Part shown: one piece after another, positions 27,897 to 36,264 of the stretch | How positions within the stretch are numbered: position 1 is the first letter of the stretch | How the letters are laid out: the number at the start of each line of letters is the position of its first letter | Assembly: GCF_009602465.1 (NCBI RefSeq) | Contig: NZ_WBKP01000005.1 | Coordinates: forward strand, 1-64,000 | Reading direction: 5' to 3' | Source: Cumulibacter manganitolerans | GTDB taxonomy: Bacteria; Actinomycetota; Actinomycetes; Mycobacteriales; Antricoccaceae | Length of the DNA: 64,000 bases | Notes under the pieces: model-generated | Databases searched by the model: none | What the model was told of the DNA's origin: nothing | Seen by the model: only the letters and a program-made list of their open reading frames with translations | Translations under genes and position numbers: made by a program

Positions 27897-29300
27897 GTGA
27901 TGCGGCGACAGGCGACCTGGGGCGTGCGGCGGCGCGCGGTCGTCTCCGCGCTCGTCATCACCACGCTCGCCCTCGGCGTCGGCGGCGCCCTGCTGATGTG
28001 GATCCTGCAGACCCGGCTGCAGAGCGGCATCGGCAGTGACGTCATCACGTTGTCGCGCGACCTCGCGGCGTCGTACACCGACACCACCGAGGTCGGACCG
28101 CCGGAGGCCCGGCCGGTGCGCTCGCACGCCCTAGTCATCCAGATCCTCGACGCGCAGGGCACCGTGCTGTCCTCGACCGCGCCGGCGTACGACGACGTCC
28201 CCCTCGACGGCCCGCACAACGACAACACCGCGCACCGGGGCACCGCGGACGGCGAGAGCACCGAGCTGCTCGTCGCCAGCCGCACGTTCCAGCGCGCCGG
28301 CACCACCTACTCCGTGGTGGTGGCATCCTCCACGGAGGGCGTCGAGGAGACGATCCGGACGGTCGCGATCCTGCTGGTCGCGACGCTCCCCGTCCTCCTC
28401 GGGGCGGTCGCCGTCGGCACGTGGGTCCTGGTCGGCCGGTCGCTGCGCTCGGTCGGGGACATCACCACGACGGTGCGCCGGATCCGCCGCGGCCAGCTGG
28501 CCGAACGCGTCGCCGTGCCGTCGACGAACGACGAGATCGCACTGCTGGCGACCACCATGAACGACATGCTGGCGCGGATCGAGGAGGCCGACGAGACGCA
28601 GCGGCGGTTCGTCTCCGACGCGAGCCACGACCTGCGGACGCCGATCGCGTCCATCTCCGCCGCCGTCGAGGTCGCGGCCTCCGAGGGCACGTTGCAGAGC
28701 TGGGAGGACATGGCCCCGGTGATCGGGCACGAGGCGGCGCGCATGCAGCACCTCGTCGACGGGCTGCTGACCCTCGCCCGCGCCGACGACCAGCGCCTCG
28801 AGCTGCGCCGTGTCCCGGTGGACCTCGACGACCTGCTGAGCTCGGAGGCCGCGTCGCTGCGCGCGCGCACCGAGCTCGACGTGACGTTGCGGCTGCACCC
28901 CGTCCAGGTCGTCTGCGACCCCCGGCGGACCGCGCAGATCGTGGAGAACCTGCTGCAGAACGCCGAGCGGTACGCCGTCCGCCGCATCGAGCTGCGGTGC
29001 GCGCCGGACGGCGACGAAGGACGCATCGAGATCTGCAACGACGGGCCCCCGGTCCCGCCGGAGGATCGCGAGCGGATCTTCGACCGGTTCGTGCGGCTGG
29101 ACTCCAGCCGCACCCAGGCGACCCAGCAGAGCTCGGGCCTGGGCCTGTCGATCGCCCGCGAGCTCACCGAGGCGCAGGGCGGACGGCTGTACACCGACGT
29201 CGACGAAGGCGGATTATGCAGGTTCGTCGTCCTGCTGCCGGCTCAGCCCGGTCTCAGCGGTACCGACGACGATGACCTCGACGAAGGGGACGACCGATGA
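27897..29300 (+). CDS. Sensor histidine kinase
   Basis: 467 aa. Transmembrane helix ~14-37, extracytoplasmic sensor ~38-152 without a recognised fold, second helix ~156-180, HAMP ~180-230, HisKA with phospho-acceptor His244 (SDASHDLRTPI), and HATPase_c with N-box NLLQNAERY, FDRFVRLD and GLGLSIAREL. Starts at GTG, with an ATG as the very next codon. The acidic C-terminal tail (DDDDLDEGDD) overlaps the response regulator start in an ATGA quartet. Signal sensed is unknown. Confidence 0.93.
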   Translation: MMRRQATWGVRRRAVVSALVITTLALGVGGALLMWILQTRLQSGIGSDVITLSRDLAASYTDTTEVGPPEARPVRSHALVIQILDAQGTVLSSTAPAYDDVPLDGPHNDNTAHRGTADGESTELLVASRTFQRAGTTYSVVVASSTEGVEETIRTVAILLVATLPVLLGAVAVGTWVLVGRSLRSVGDITTTVRRIRRGQLAERVAVPSTNDEIALLATTMNDMLARIEEADETQRRFVSDASHDLRTPIASISAAVEVAASEGTLQSWEDMAPVIGHEAARMQHLVDGLLTLARADDQRLELRRVPVDLDDLLSSEAASLRARTELDVTLRLHPVQVVCDPRRTAQIVENLLQNAERYAVRRIELRCAPDGDEGRIEICNDGPPVPPEDRERIFDRFVRLDSSRTQATQQSSGLGLSIARELTEAQGGRLYTDVDEGGLCRFVVLLPAQPGLSGTDDDDLDEGDDR

Positions 29301-29989
29301 GAATCTTGCTCGTTGAGGACGAGAAGCCGCTCGCCGAGAGCATCAAGCGGGGGCTGGCCTCGCACGGCATCGTCGTGCAGATCGAGCATGACGGGCAGTC
29401 CGGGCTCTGGGCCGCGCGCGAAGGCGGCTTCGACGCGATCGTGCTCGACATCATGCTTCCGCGCCTCAACGGCTACAACGTCCTGCGCACCCTCCGCCAG
29501 GAGGAGAACTGGACGCCGGTGCTCATGCTGACGGCCAAGGACGGCGTCTACGACCAGACCGACGCGTTCGAGCTCGGCGCCGACGACTACCTGACCAAGC
29601 CGTTCAGCCTGGTGCTGCTGGCCGCCCGGCTGCGCGCGCTGTCGCGCCGCGGCCGCACGACGGCCCCGACGGCGCTGGAGTGCGGCACCCTCTCGCTGGA
29701 TCCGCAGAAGCGGATCGTCAGCCGGGGCGGCGCCGACATCGTGCTCACGGCCCGCGAGTTCAGCCTGCTGGAGTACCTGATCCGCAACCAGGGCCAGGTG
29801 CGCAGCAAGCACGAGATCCTGCAGAACGTGTGGGACGCCGCGTACGAGGGCCCGGAGAACGTCGTCGAGGTGTACGTGGGCTACCTGCGCAAGAAGATCG
29901 ACGTGCCGTTCGGCCTGAAGACGCTGCAGACGGTGCGCGGCATGGGCTACCGGCTGCTGGCCGACCGGGACGCCGCCGTCCTGCGCTGA
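29297..29989 (+). CDS. OmpR/PhoB-type response regulator
   Basis: 230 aa. Receiver domain 1-118 with acidic pocket ED (7-9), phospho-acceptor Asp51 (VLDIML) and Lys101 (LTKPF); winged-helix DNA-binding domain ~130-225 ending VRGMGYRLL. Partner of the overlapping histidine kinase; the kinase-first order is the reverse of the commoner arrangement. Target genes unknown; the flanking dienelactone hydrolase and small membrane protein are candidates by proximity only. Confidence 0.94.
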   Translation: MRILLVEDEKPLAESIKRGLASHGIVVQIEHDGQSGLWAAREGGFDAIVLDIMLPRLNGYNVLRTLRQEENWTPVLMLTAKDGVYDQTDAFELGADDYLTKPFSLVLLAARLRALSRRGRTTAPTALECGTLSLDPQKRIVSRGGADIVLTAREFSLLEYLIRNQGQVRSKHEILQNVWDAAYEGPENVVEVYVGYLRKKIDVPFGLKTLQTVRGMGYRLLADRDAAVLR

Positions 29990-30082
29990 GGCTTGCGACG
30001 TCCGCTCCATAGCGCAACCGGCGGACGCCTCCGGCTGCCCGACGACGATCGCCGGGCCGGGCTGTGCACATCGCCGCCGACC

Positions 30083-30091
30083 TGTGGACAA
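30083..30091 (-). promoter_or_regulatory. Single DnaA-box-like sequence
   Basis: TTGTCCACA on the minus strand, identical to the actinobacterial DnaA-box consensus, 60 bases before an unknown Myb-like gene. One box alone does not make an origin. Confidence 0.3.
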
Positions 30092-30150
30092 CCGGCCCGC
30101 GCGCGGGCCGCCAGGGAGGATCTGCCTCATCAGCCATGAGGAGGCAGCAC

Positions 30151-30852
30151 ATGTACGACCCGCACGAACCGCTTCCCTTCGACCCGCCGCCGGATGACGG
30201 CTACGGGATGGCCCTGCCGACCCAGGCCGGCCCGGCGCGGTACCGTCCGATCGCCGGGCAGCACCCGAACCCGGCCAACCACGGGACGCCGTGGACCGAT
30301 CGCCAGCATCATCTCCTTGTCGAGCGAATCCGGGCCGGTGACGACCTCGACGCCATCGCCGACGCGCTCGGCCGGAGAGCGAGCTCGGTGCTGACCCGGA
30401 TGCGACGGCTTCTTCCGGCGGACAACCGCGAGCACCCGGGCGACCTCCTGCTCACCGTCACCCGGGACTACCTGGCCGACCCCGAGGCGCCGTGGCGCGC
30501 GAATCTGCTGCGCTCCACGCCGCCGCGCCCGGTCATCACGCCGCCGGCGATCGTCCGGACCGGTCTCGGCGGCATCGACGACGACGACCTCGTCGCGCTG
30601 GTCCACGCGATGATCACCGTCCACGGGCGGACGCCGCCGGACCTGCTGCACCGGCTCGGCGACGAGCTGGCGGAACGGGGGCTCACCGGGAGGCTCGTTC
30701 GCGAACGCGCACGGGAGCTGCGCTACAGCCGGGACTGCGTCCTGTCCGACGCCCAGCTCGACGATGCCGCGGAAGCGTGGGTGCGCAGCGCGCTGCACCC
30801 CGACCAGCCGCCGAGCGCGCGCTACGGGGACTACTGGGAACTGATGCGCTGA
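30151..30852 (+). CDS. Unknown protein with a Myb/SANT-like helical segment
   Basis: 233 aa. Pro-rich N terminus, then PWTDRQHHLLVERIRAGDDL and IADALGRRASSVLTRMRRLLP (residues ~47-95), which looks like a Myb/SANT or simple helix-turn-helix motif with a recognition helix. The remaining ~140 residues are helical and acidic/basic mixed, with no recognised domain. ATG at 30151 has GAGGAGG six bases upstream; an ATG 15 bases earlier lies in that site. No operon partner. DNA binding is inference. Confidence 0.75.
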   Translation: MYDPHEPLPFDPPPDDGYGMALPTQAGPARYRPIAGQHPNPANHGTPWTDRQHHLLVERIRAGDDLDAIADALGRRASSVLTRMRRLLPADNREHPGDLLLTVTRDYLADPEAPWRANLLRSTPPRPVITPPAIVRTGLGGIDDDDLVALVHAMITVHGRTPPDLLHRLGDELAERGLTGRLVRERARELRYSRDCVLSDAQLDDAAEAWVRSALHPDQPPSARYGDYWELMR

Positions 30853-30878
30853 CCGGTGCCGCCAAGGCCGCGGTGCGG

Positions 30879-31895
30879 CTACCGCCGCGACCCGTCGACC
30901 CGATAGACCCGCTCGGCGGTCCCCCGGAACAGTGCGTCCCTCTCGGACGGCGAGTAGTCCGCGGCGATCTTCTTGAACGCGTTCCAGAGGACGACGTAGC
31001 CGGTGGACTCGCGATCGACCGGGAAGTTCGACTCGAACATGCAGCGGTCCGGGCCGAACTGCTCGATGAGGTAACGGATCGGCTCACCCCACGCGGCGAC
31101 CAGCTCGTCGCTGCTCGGCGCGGTGGGCCGCTGATCGAAGCCGATGCCGTAGACCTTCATGCCGATTCCGCCGAGCTTCACGTGCACGTTCTCGCAGCGC
31201 GCGACGTCCGCGATGCCGGAGCGCCAGGCCGCGAGCATCCCGTCGCGGTCGTCGGCGTACCGGCCGACACCGAGTGGACCGCCCAGATGATCCAGCACCA
31301 TCGTGGCGGCGGGGACGTCGCGGGCGAGCTCGGCGAGCTCGGCGAGCTGGTCGAAGTACAGCCAGGCGTCGAACGTCAGGTCGCGAGCCGCGAGCTCCCG
31401 GACACCGTCGTGAAAGGCCGGCTCACGCATGAGGCCCGGTGTCGGCTTGGTGTGCGACCGGTGCACGGCCGGGTCGTCCGCGAACGCCGTCGCGTGCCGG
31501 ATCCCCCGGAACAGCCCGTCGCCGGCGGCCACGTGCGCGTCGAGGACGGCGCCCGCCCGGGCACCCAGCGACATGTCGACGTACGACACGATGCCGCCGA
31601 TGACGGCGCCGTCGCCGCCCCGCGACTCGGCGGCGGCCTGCGCAGCGCGCTCGGTCTCGCCCAACGCGCGCAGCTCCGGCGGCCCGTCGCGCCGGTAGTC
31701 CCACACGCAGTCGATGAAGACCGTCGCGAGCACGTTGTGCCCCGCACCGGTGTCCGCGTGCAGCTGCGGCACCAGGTAAGGCTGCAGTCCCGGCGCGTCC
31801 CACAGATGGTGGTGCGGGTCGATGATCGGCAGCTCCGGCTCGAGCGCCGCCTCCCGCTGCGTGGCGAGAAACGCGTCGTCCCAGGTGTAAGCCAT
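30879..31895 (-). CDS. Amidohydrolase family 2 (TIM-barrel) metal-dependent hydrolase
   Basis: 338 aa. N-terminal metal motif IIDPHHHLWD (His28-30), internal DHLGGP (~200) and C-terminal CMFESNFPVDRES, typical of PF04909 amidohydrolases related to 2-pyrone-4,6-dicarboxylate hydrolases and decarboxylases. Substrate not predictable. TAGGTT sits 6 bases before the ATG with no Shine-Dalgarno, suggesting a leaderless transcript. Convergent with the Myb-like gene. Confidence 0.88.
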   Translation of the reverse strand: MAYTWDDAFLATQREAALEPELPIIDPHHHLWDAPGLQPYLVPQLHADTGAGHNVLATVFIDCVWDYRRDGPPELRALGETERAAQAAAESRGGDGAVIGGIVSYVDMSLGARAGAVLDAHVAAGDGLFRGIRHATAFADDPAVHRSHTKPTPGLMREPAFHDGVRELAARDLTFDAWLYFDQLAELAELARDVPAATMVLDHLGGPLGVGRYADDRDGMLAAWRSGIADVARCENVHVKLGGIGMKVYGIGFDQRPTAPSSDELVAAWGEPIRYLIEQFGPDRCMFESNFPVDRESTGYVVLWNAFKKIAADYSPSERDALFRGTAERVYRVDGSRR

Positions 31896-31901
31896 GCCGA
31901 C

Positions 31902-31907
31902 AACCTA
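31902..31907 (-). promoter_or_regulatory. Candidate -10 box for leaderless amidohydrolase gene
   Basis: TAGGTT on the minus strand, 6 bases before the ATG at 31895. Confidence 0.45.
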
Positions 31908-31971
31908 TCGGCGGAGGCCGCCGACGTCACGCGGCGCGGCTCCGGACCGCCCGTTGCCGGCGAGCGGCGAG

Positions 31972-32045
31972 TCGGGGTGACAGGATTCGAACCTGCGACC
32001 CTCCGCTCCCAAAGCGGATGCGCTACCAAGCTGCGCTACACCCCG
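31972..32045 (-). tRNA. tRNA-Pro (anticodon TGG)
   Basis: Complete cloverleaf of 74 bases: acceptor CGGGGTG / CACCCCG, anticodon loop TTTGGGA giving TGG, T-loop GTTCGAATC, discriminator A. CCA is not encoded. Confidence 0.95.
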
Positions 32046-32059
32046 ATACGACAGAATGG

Positions 32060-32130
32060 AGCGGATGACGGGAATCGAACCCGCGTAATCAGTTTGGAAG
32101 ACTGAGGCTCTACCATTGAGCTACATCCGC
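32060..32130 (-). tRNA. tRNA-Gly (anticodon TCC)
   Basis: 71-base cloverleaf: acceptor GCGGATG / CATCCGC, D-arm AGCTCAATGGTAGAGC, anticodon loop CTTCCAA giving TCC, T-loop GTTCGATTC, discriminator T. Lies 14 bases before tRNA-Pro on the same strand; probably co-transcribed with it. Confidence 0.95.
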
Positions 32131-32328
32131 GTGGGCCGCGAAGGCCGCGTCGAAGTCTACACTTTCCGCGCCGGCGCCCCGCCACCAGATGCACCGGCCG
32201 CCCGCCTCCGTGTCGGAGCCGAAGCCGGAGAGAATTTCCGCGAAATGCTCGCTGCCGGGGCACGATCTCCGGTAGGTGTGGAGGCAGCACCCGTGCACGC
32301 CGCCAGCCGCCCCGCAGAGGAGCCCGCC

Positions 32329-32814
32329 ATGACCGACGAGAACGCCATCGAGTCCCTGTTCGAAGCGACCGTCTACGACCCCGACGGCAACAAGATCGGC
32401 GGCGTGAGCCAGGTCTATACCGATGACCAGACGATGGAGCCGACCTGGGTGTCGGTCAACACCGGCCTGTTCGGGACCAAGGAGACGCTGATCCCGCTGG
32501 ACGACGCCCGCATCTCCGGCGAGGAGATCCACGTGCCGTACACCAAGGACTTCATCAAGGACGTGCCGCACGTGGACGCCGACAACCACCTCGACGCCGA
32601 CGACGAGCGCCGGCTCACCGAGCACTACCACGCGGAGCGCTACGGAGTGCCGGACACCGAGGCTGCCGGGCCGGCCGTGACCGCCGAGCCGGTCGCGGGT
32701 CCGGTCGAGCCGTCCGCCCCCGGGGGTCCGGCCGTGACCGCCGACTCGCCCCGCCCCACGGACCTGTCTGGTCCCACGGCACCGACCCAGGCTGCCGGAG
32801 AACCACGCGAATAA
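32329..32814 (+). CDS. PRC-barrel domain protein
   Basis: 161 aa. Residues ~8-85 fit a PRC-barrel (ATVYDPDGNKIGGVSQVY..., WVSVNTGLFG, LIPLDDARISGEEIHVPY), followed by a Pro/Ala/Thr-rich tail of ~65 residues with imperfect repeats of GPAVTAE/DS. Such actinobacterial proteins are linked to stress and RNA processing, without a proven role. ATG with GAGGAG upstream; a longer frame through the tRNA-Gly gene was rejected. Confidence 0.88.
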   Translation: MTDENAIESLFEATVYDPDGNKIGGVSQVYTDDQTMEPTWVSVNTGLFGTKETLIPLDDARISGEEIHVPYTKDFIKDVPHVDADNHLDADDERRLTEHYHAERYGVPDTEAAGPAVTAEPVAGPVEPSAPGGPAVTADSPRPTDLSGPTAPTQAAGEPRE

Positions 32815-32868
32815 GGGCGCCAGTCCCCTCGGAGGCGACAGGGCGCTTCCTGCGCGACGTTTTCGCGG

Positions 32869-34203
32869 CTAGTTGCTGTCGATCAGGGGGTTGTAGCCCG
32901 GCCCGTGGTCCTCGATGGCTCGCCGGGCGATCACCTGCTGGGTCGTGACCGCGCGCTCGGCGCGCCCGCGCCCGATGAACGAGACGGTCCAGTGCAGCAA
33001 CGTGGTGAGCCGGTGCTTGAACCCGATGAGATACCAGAGGTGCACACCCAGCCACAGCACCCAGGCGATGAACCCCGCGGTCCGGAAGTCCCGGACCTGC
33101 GCGACGGCGGAAAACCGCGAGATCGTCGCCATGCTGCCCTTGTCGAAGTACTGGAAGGGCTCGGTGAAGCCTGGATCGTCGACGCGCGCGGCGATCAGCC
33201 GGGCCGCGTGCCGACCGCCCTGGATGGCGACCGGGCTGACCCCGGGCAGATCGTCCAGCGACATCATGTCGCCGATGACGAACACCTCCGGATGGCCGGG
33301 CAGGCTCAGGTCCTGCTGCACCGACACCCGCCCGGACTTGTCGACCGACGCACCGGTCTGCTCCCCCAGCTGCTTGCCGAGCGGTGAGGCCTGCACCCCG
33401 GCGGCCCAGACCTTCATGAAGGCCTCGATCCGCTCCCGGGTCCCGTCGGAATGCTCCACGACGATGCTGCGAGCATCGACGTCCACCACCTTCTGGCCGA
33501 GCCGAACATCGATGCCGAGGCGTTCGAGGGCCCGCTGCGCCTTGCCCGACAGCCGGTCGCCGAAGGTGCCGAGCACCTGGTCGGCGGCGTCCAGCAGGAT
33601 CACCCGGGAGGAGCGGGTGTCGAAGTTGTGGAACTCGTCGGGCAGCGCCCGGTAGGCCAGCTCCGCGATCTGTCCGGCCATCTCGACTCCGGTCGGTCCG
33701 GCGCCCACCACCACGAAGGTGGTCAGCCTCGCGACGTCCTTGGGGTCGGCGCTGAGCTCCGCGCGCTCGAACGCTCCGAAGATCCGGCCGCGGATCTCGA
33801 GCGCGTCGTCGATGGTCTTCATGCCGGGCGCGTACCGGGCGAACTGATCGTTGCCGAAGTACGACTGGCTCGAGCCGGCGGACACGATCAGGTAGTCGTA
33901 CGACATCCTCATGTGCTTGTCGAGCATCGCGTAGTGCACGGTGCGCGACTCCAGGTCGATGCGGGAGACCTGCCCGAGGTGCACCTGCACGTTCTTCTGC
34001 CGCCGCAGGACTTCCCGGGTGGTCGGCGCGATCTCACCCTCGCTGAGGATCCCGGTCGCGACCTGGTAGAGCAGCGGCTGGAACAGGTGCTGGGCGGTCT
34101 TGCTGATCAGGGTGACGTCAACGTGCTTGCCCGCGAACGCGCGGGCGGCGAACAGGCCACCGAACCCTGACCCGATGATGACCACGTGCGGCCGATCGGC
34201 CAT
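32869..34203 (-). CDS. ndh: Type II NADH:quinone oxidoreductase
   Basis: 444 aa. Two Rossmann motifs: FAD site IIGSGFGGLFAAR (~9-21) and NADH site VVGAGPTGVEMAG (~165-177), then VFVIGDM. The C terminus (AWVLWLGVHLWYLIGFK, ~385-401) forms amphipathic or membrane-binding helices typical of single-subunit NDH-2. Transfers electrons from NADH to menaquinone without proton pumping. ATG with GAAGGAG upstream and a TAGGCT -10 candidate ~45 bases upstream. Confidence 0.92.
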   Translation of the reverse strand: MADRPHVVIIGSGFGGLFAARAFAGKHVDVTLISKTAQHLFQPLLYQVATGILSEGEIAPTTREVLRRQKNVQVHLGQVSRIDLESRTVHYAMLDKHMRMSYDYLIVSAGSSQSYFGNDQFARYAPGMKTIDDALEIRGRIFGAFERAELSADPKDVARLTTFVVVGAGPTGVEMAGQIAELAYRALPDEFHNFDTRSSRVILLDAADQVLGTFGDRLSGKAQRALERLGIDVRLGQKVVDVDARSIVVEHSDGTRERIEAFMKVWAAGVQASPLGKQLGEQTGASVDKSGRVSVQQDLSLPGHPEVFVIGDMMSLDDLPGVSPVAIQGGRHAARLIAARVDDPGFTEPFQYFDKGSMATISRFSAVAQVRDFRTAGFIAWVLWLGVHLWYLIGFKHRLTTLLHWTVSFIGRGRAERAVTTQQVIARRAIEDHGPGYNPLIDSN

Positions 34204-34326
34204 GCGACTCTCCTTCGTGACGAGGGAAGCTGTTGTCGATGACTGCAGCCTAGTCGTCGAGCCGGCGGCCACGGGCCGAACGAAAAAAACTTGCGCTTGC
34301 GCATACACGGCCCTCACGATGGGCCG

Positions 34327-35577
34327 GTGACCCACCCGCGACGTACGCCGCCCCATCTCGCCACCCCCACGCTGGAACGCGTCGCACCCGACGGGCACGC
34401 GGAGTTCTACGCCACCGTGACGGCCAACTTCATGGAGGCCGACGCCGCAGGTCGTGAGCAGCTCGACCGCGAGCAGTTCGGCACCGCGCGCAAGCTGGGC
34501 TTTCGCGTCGACGGGCGGTGGGTCGCGACCTTCGACAGCGTGCACCGCACCATGGCGGTGCCGGGTGGACAGCTCGACGTCGCCGCCATCACCGCGGTGA
34601 CGGTCGCCGGGTCGTACCGTCGTCGCGGGCTGCTGACGCAGATGATGCGCACCGCGCTGCTCGAGTGCCCCGAGCCCGCGGCGCTGCTGTGGGCCAGCGA
34701 GCCGTCGATCTACGGCCGGTTCGGCTTCGGGGAGGCGACGACCCGCCTTCGCGTGACCGGCCGTGCCCCGGAGATGGCGTTCCTGCCGGAGATCGATCTC
34801 GGCACCGGCTCGGTCGACGTCCTGCCGGCGGCCGAATGGCTGGCGCTGGTCGCGCCCCTGCGCGAGCGGCTGCGGGCGCAGCGGCCCGGCTGGCTCGACC
34901 GTGACGAGGGATGGTGGCGGTGGTCCTGCAGCGACCCCGCCGAGTGGCGCGACGGCGCCCTGCCGCTGCAGCACGCCGCCCACTTCGATGCGGCGGGCAC
35001 GGTCACCGGCTATGCCCTGTACTCCACGCACGCCGTCCAGCAGCCGCACGGGCCCGACGGCGAGGTGCGGATCCGCGAGCTCGTCGCCGCGGACAGCGCG
35101 TCGTACGCCCGCCTCTGGCGCTACCTCGTCGACCTCGACCTGATGCGCAGGATCCGCTACCCGAGGGGCGAGCGCGACCTGCCGCTGCGGGACATGCTCG
35201 CGAGCACCAGCTCCATCACCTGCGAGATCGCCGACGCCACGTACCTGCGCATCATCGACCTGCCCACCGTGCTGGGAGCCCGGCAGTACGCCGCCGACTG
35301 CGACGTGGCCGTGTCGATCGGCGATCCGCTGATCGAGGCCAACCGTGGGACCTGGCGGATCCGGGTCGCGGAACGCCGAGCCGAGGTGGCGCCGACCACG
35401 GCGCCGGCCGATCTGAGCCTCGGCATCCGCGAGCTCTCCGCGGCGTACCTCGGGGGCGTGCGGTTGGGGCAGCTGCAGCGTGCCGGACGCGTCACCGAGC
35501 ACACGGAGGGCGCCGTCGGCGCGCTCTCGGAAGCGCTCGGCTGGCACCGGATGCCCCACTGTCTCGACGACTTCTAG
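34327..35577 (+). CDS. Eis-like GNAT N-acetyltransferase
   Basis: 416 aa, the length of the Eis family (enhanced intracellular survival). N-terminal GNAT with acetyl-CoA site VAGSYRRRGLLTQMM (~103-117), a second GNAT-like half, and an SCP-like C-terminal domain ending in LDDF, whose terminal carboxylate serves in catalysis in Eis. Tyr in SIYGRFGFG (~140) corresponds to the conserved acid. Acetylates amines such as aminoglycosides or protein lysines in known members. GTG start is tentative; a GTG-less longer frame begins 36 bases earlier. Divergent from ndh. Confidence 0.88.
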   Translation: MTHPRRTPPHLATPTLERVAPDGHAEFYATVTANFMEADAAGREQLDREQFGTARKLGFRVDGRWVATFDSVHRTMAVPGGQLDVAAITAVTVAGSYRRRGLLTQMMRTALLECPEPAALLWASEPSIYGRFGFGEATTRLRVTGRAPEMAFLPEIDLGTGSVDVLPAAEWLALVAPLRERLRAQRPGWLDRDEGWWRWSCSDPAEWRDGALPLQHAAHFDAAGTVTGYALYSTHAVQQPHGPDGEVRIRELVAADSASYARLWRYLVDLDLMRRIRYPRGERDLPLRDMLASTSSITCEIADATYLRIIDLPTVLGARQYAADCDVAVSIGDPLIEANRGTWRIRVAERRAEVAPTTAPADLSLGIRELSAAYLGGVRLGQLQRAGRVTEHTEGAVGALSEALGWHRMPHCLDDF

Positions 35578-35583
35578 CCGCGA

Positions 35584-35589
35584 TACCTT
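35584..35589 (+). promoter_or_regulatory. Candidate -10 box for leaderless rpiB
   Basis: TACCTT 7 bases before the ATG at 35597; no Shine-Dalgarno in between. Confidence 0.4.
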
Positions 35590-35596
35590 TGCAGCC

Positions 35597-36046
35597 ATGC
35601 GCGTATACATCGGCTGCGATCACGCCGGCTTCGAGCTGAAGAACTACCTCGTCGAGCACCTCGAGGACGCCGGGCACGAGGTCACGGATCTCGGCGCCCA
35701 CGTCTACGACAAGGACGACGACTACCCGCCGTTCTGCATCGCGACGGCCGAGTCGGTGCGCGATGACGACGGCAGCCTCGGCATCGTGATCGGCGGGTCG
35801 GGCAACGGCGAGCAGATCGCCGCCAACAAGGTCACCGGCATCCGGGCCGCGCTCGCGTGGAGCACCGAGACGGCCGCGCTCGCGCGGGAGCACAACAACG
35901 CCCAGGTGGTGGGCATCGGGGCGCGGATGCACTCGTTGGAGGAAGCGGCCGCGATCGTCGATGCCTTCCTGGGCACCGCGTGGAGCGAGAACCCCCGCCA
36001 CCAGCGGCGGATCGATCTCCTCGGCGCGTACGAGGCGAGCCGCTAG
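35597..36046 (+). CDS. rpiB: Ribose-5-phosphate isomerase B
   Basis: 149 aa. Interconverts ribose-5-phosphate and ribulose-5-phosphate. IGCDHAGFELK at the N terminus and GGSGNGEQIAANK (~66-78): the Glu in GNGEQ is the catalytic base in actinobacterial RpiB, where E. coli has a Cys elsewhere. The 3' end nearly meets a small convergent gene (3 bases apart). Position before the DsbA-like gene and pepN matches mycobacteria. Confidence 0.95.
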   Translation: MRVYIGCDHAGFELKNYLVEHLEDAGHEVTDLGAHVYDKDDDYPPFCIATAESVRDDDGSLGIVIGGSGNGEQIAANKVTGIRAALAWSTETAALAREHNNAQVVGIGARMHSLEEAAAIVDAFLGTAWSENPRHQRRIDLLGAYEASR

Positions 36047-36049
36047 CGC

Positions 36050-36247
36050 TCAACGCGGCCGCCAGTGCCGGTGCACGACGTGCACCGACTTCTCGGCCTC
36101 CTCCAGATCCTCCGCGCTCGGGCGGTCGACGTCACGTGCGCGCATCGCCGCTGCGCGGCTGATCTGCGAGGGTCCGCCCCCGACCAGGCCGCGGGCGGAC
36201 CGCTCGTCGAGCGAGTCGTGGTCGTCGTACGACCGGTCGCCGCCCAT
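36050..36247 (-). CDS. Small conserved-looking hypothetical protein
   Basis: 65 aa, hydrophilic. Begins with an acidic SYDDHDSLDERSARGLVGGGPSQ stretch and ends basic (VHRHWRPR); no membrane segment, no metal motif. ATG with AGGA upstream. It starts 17 bases after the DsbA-like gene on the same strand, so both are probably on one transcript. Family not recognised, but composition and codon use fit a coding region. Confidence 0.65.
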   Translation of the reverse strand: MGGDRSYDDHDSLDERSARGLVGGGPSQISRAAAMRARDVDRPSAEDLEEAEKSVHVVHRHWRPR

Positions 36248-36264
36248 GGTCCTGGCCCCGCGCG

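Noticed and set aside
30061-30100. Replication origin
   Set aside because: A single DnaA box, no box cluster, no dnaA/dnaN/gyrB genes nearby.
31972-32130. tRNA attachment site with an integrated element
   Set aside because: No integrase and no duplicated tRNA 3' end in the flanking sequence; the neighbours are ordinary metabolic genes.
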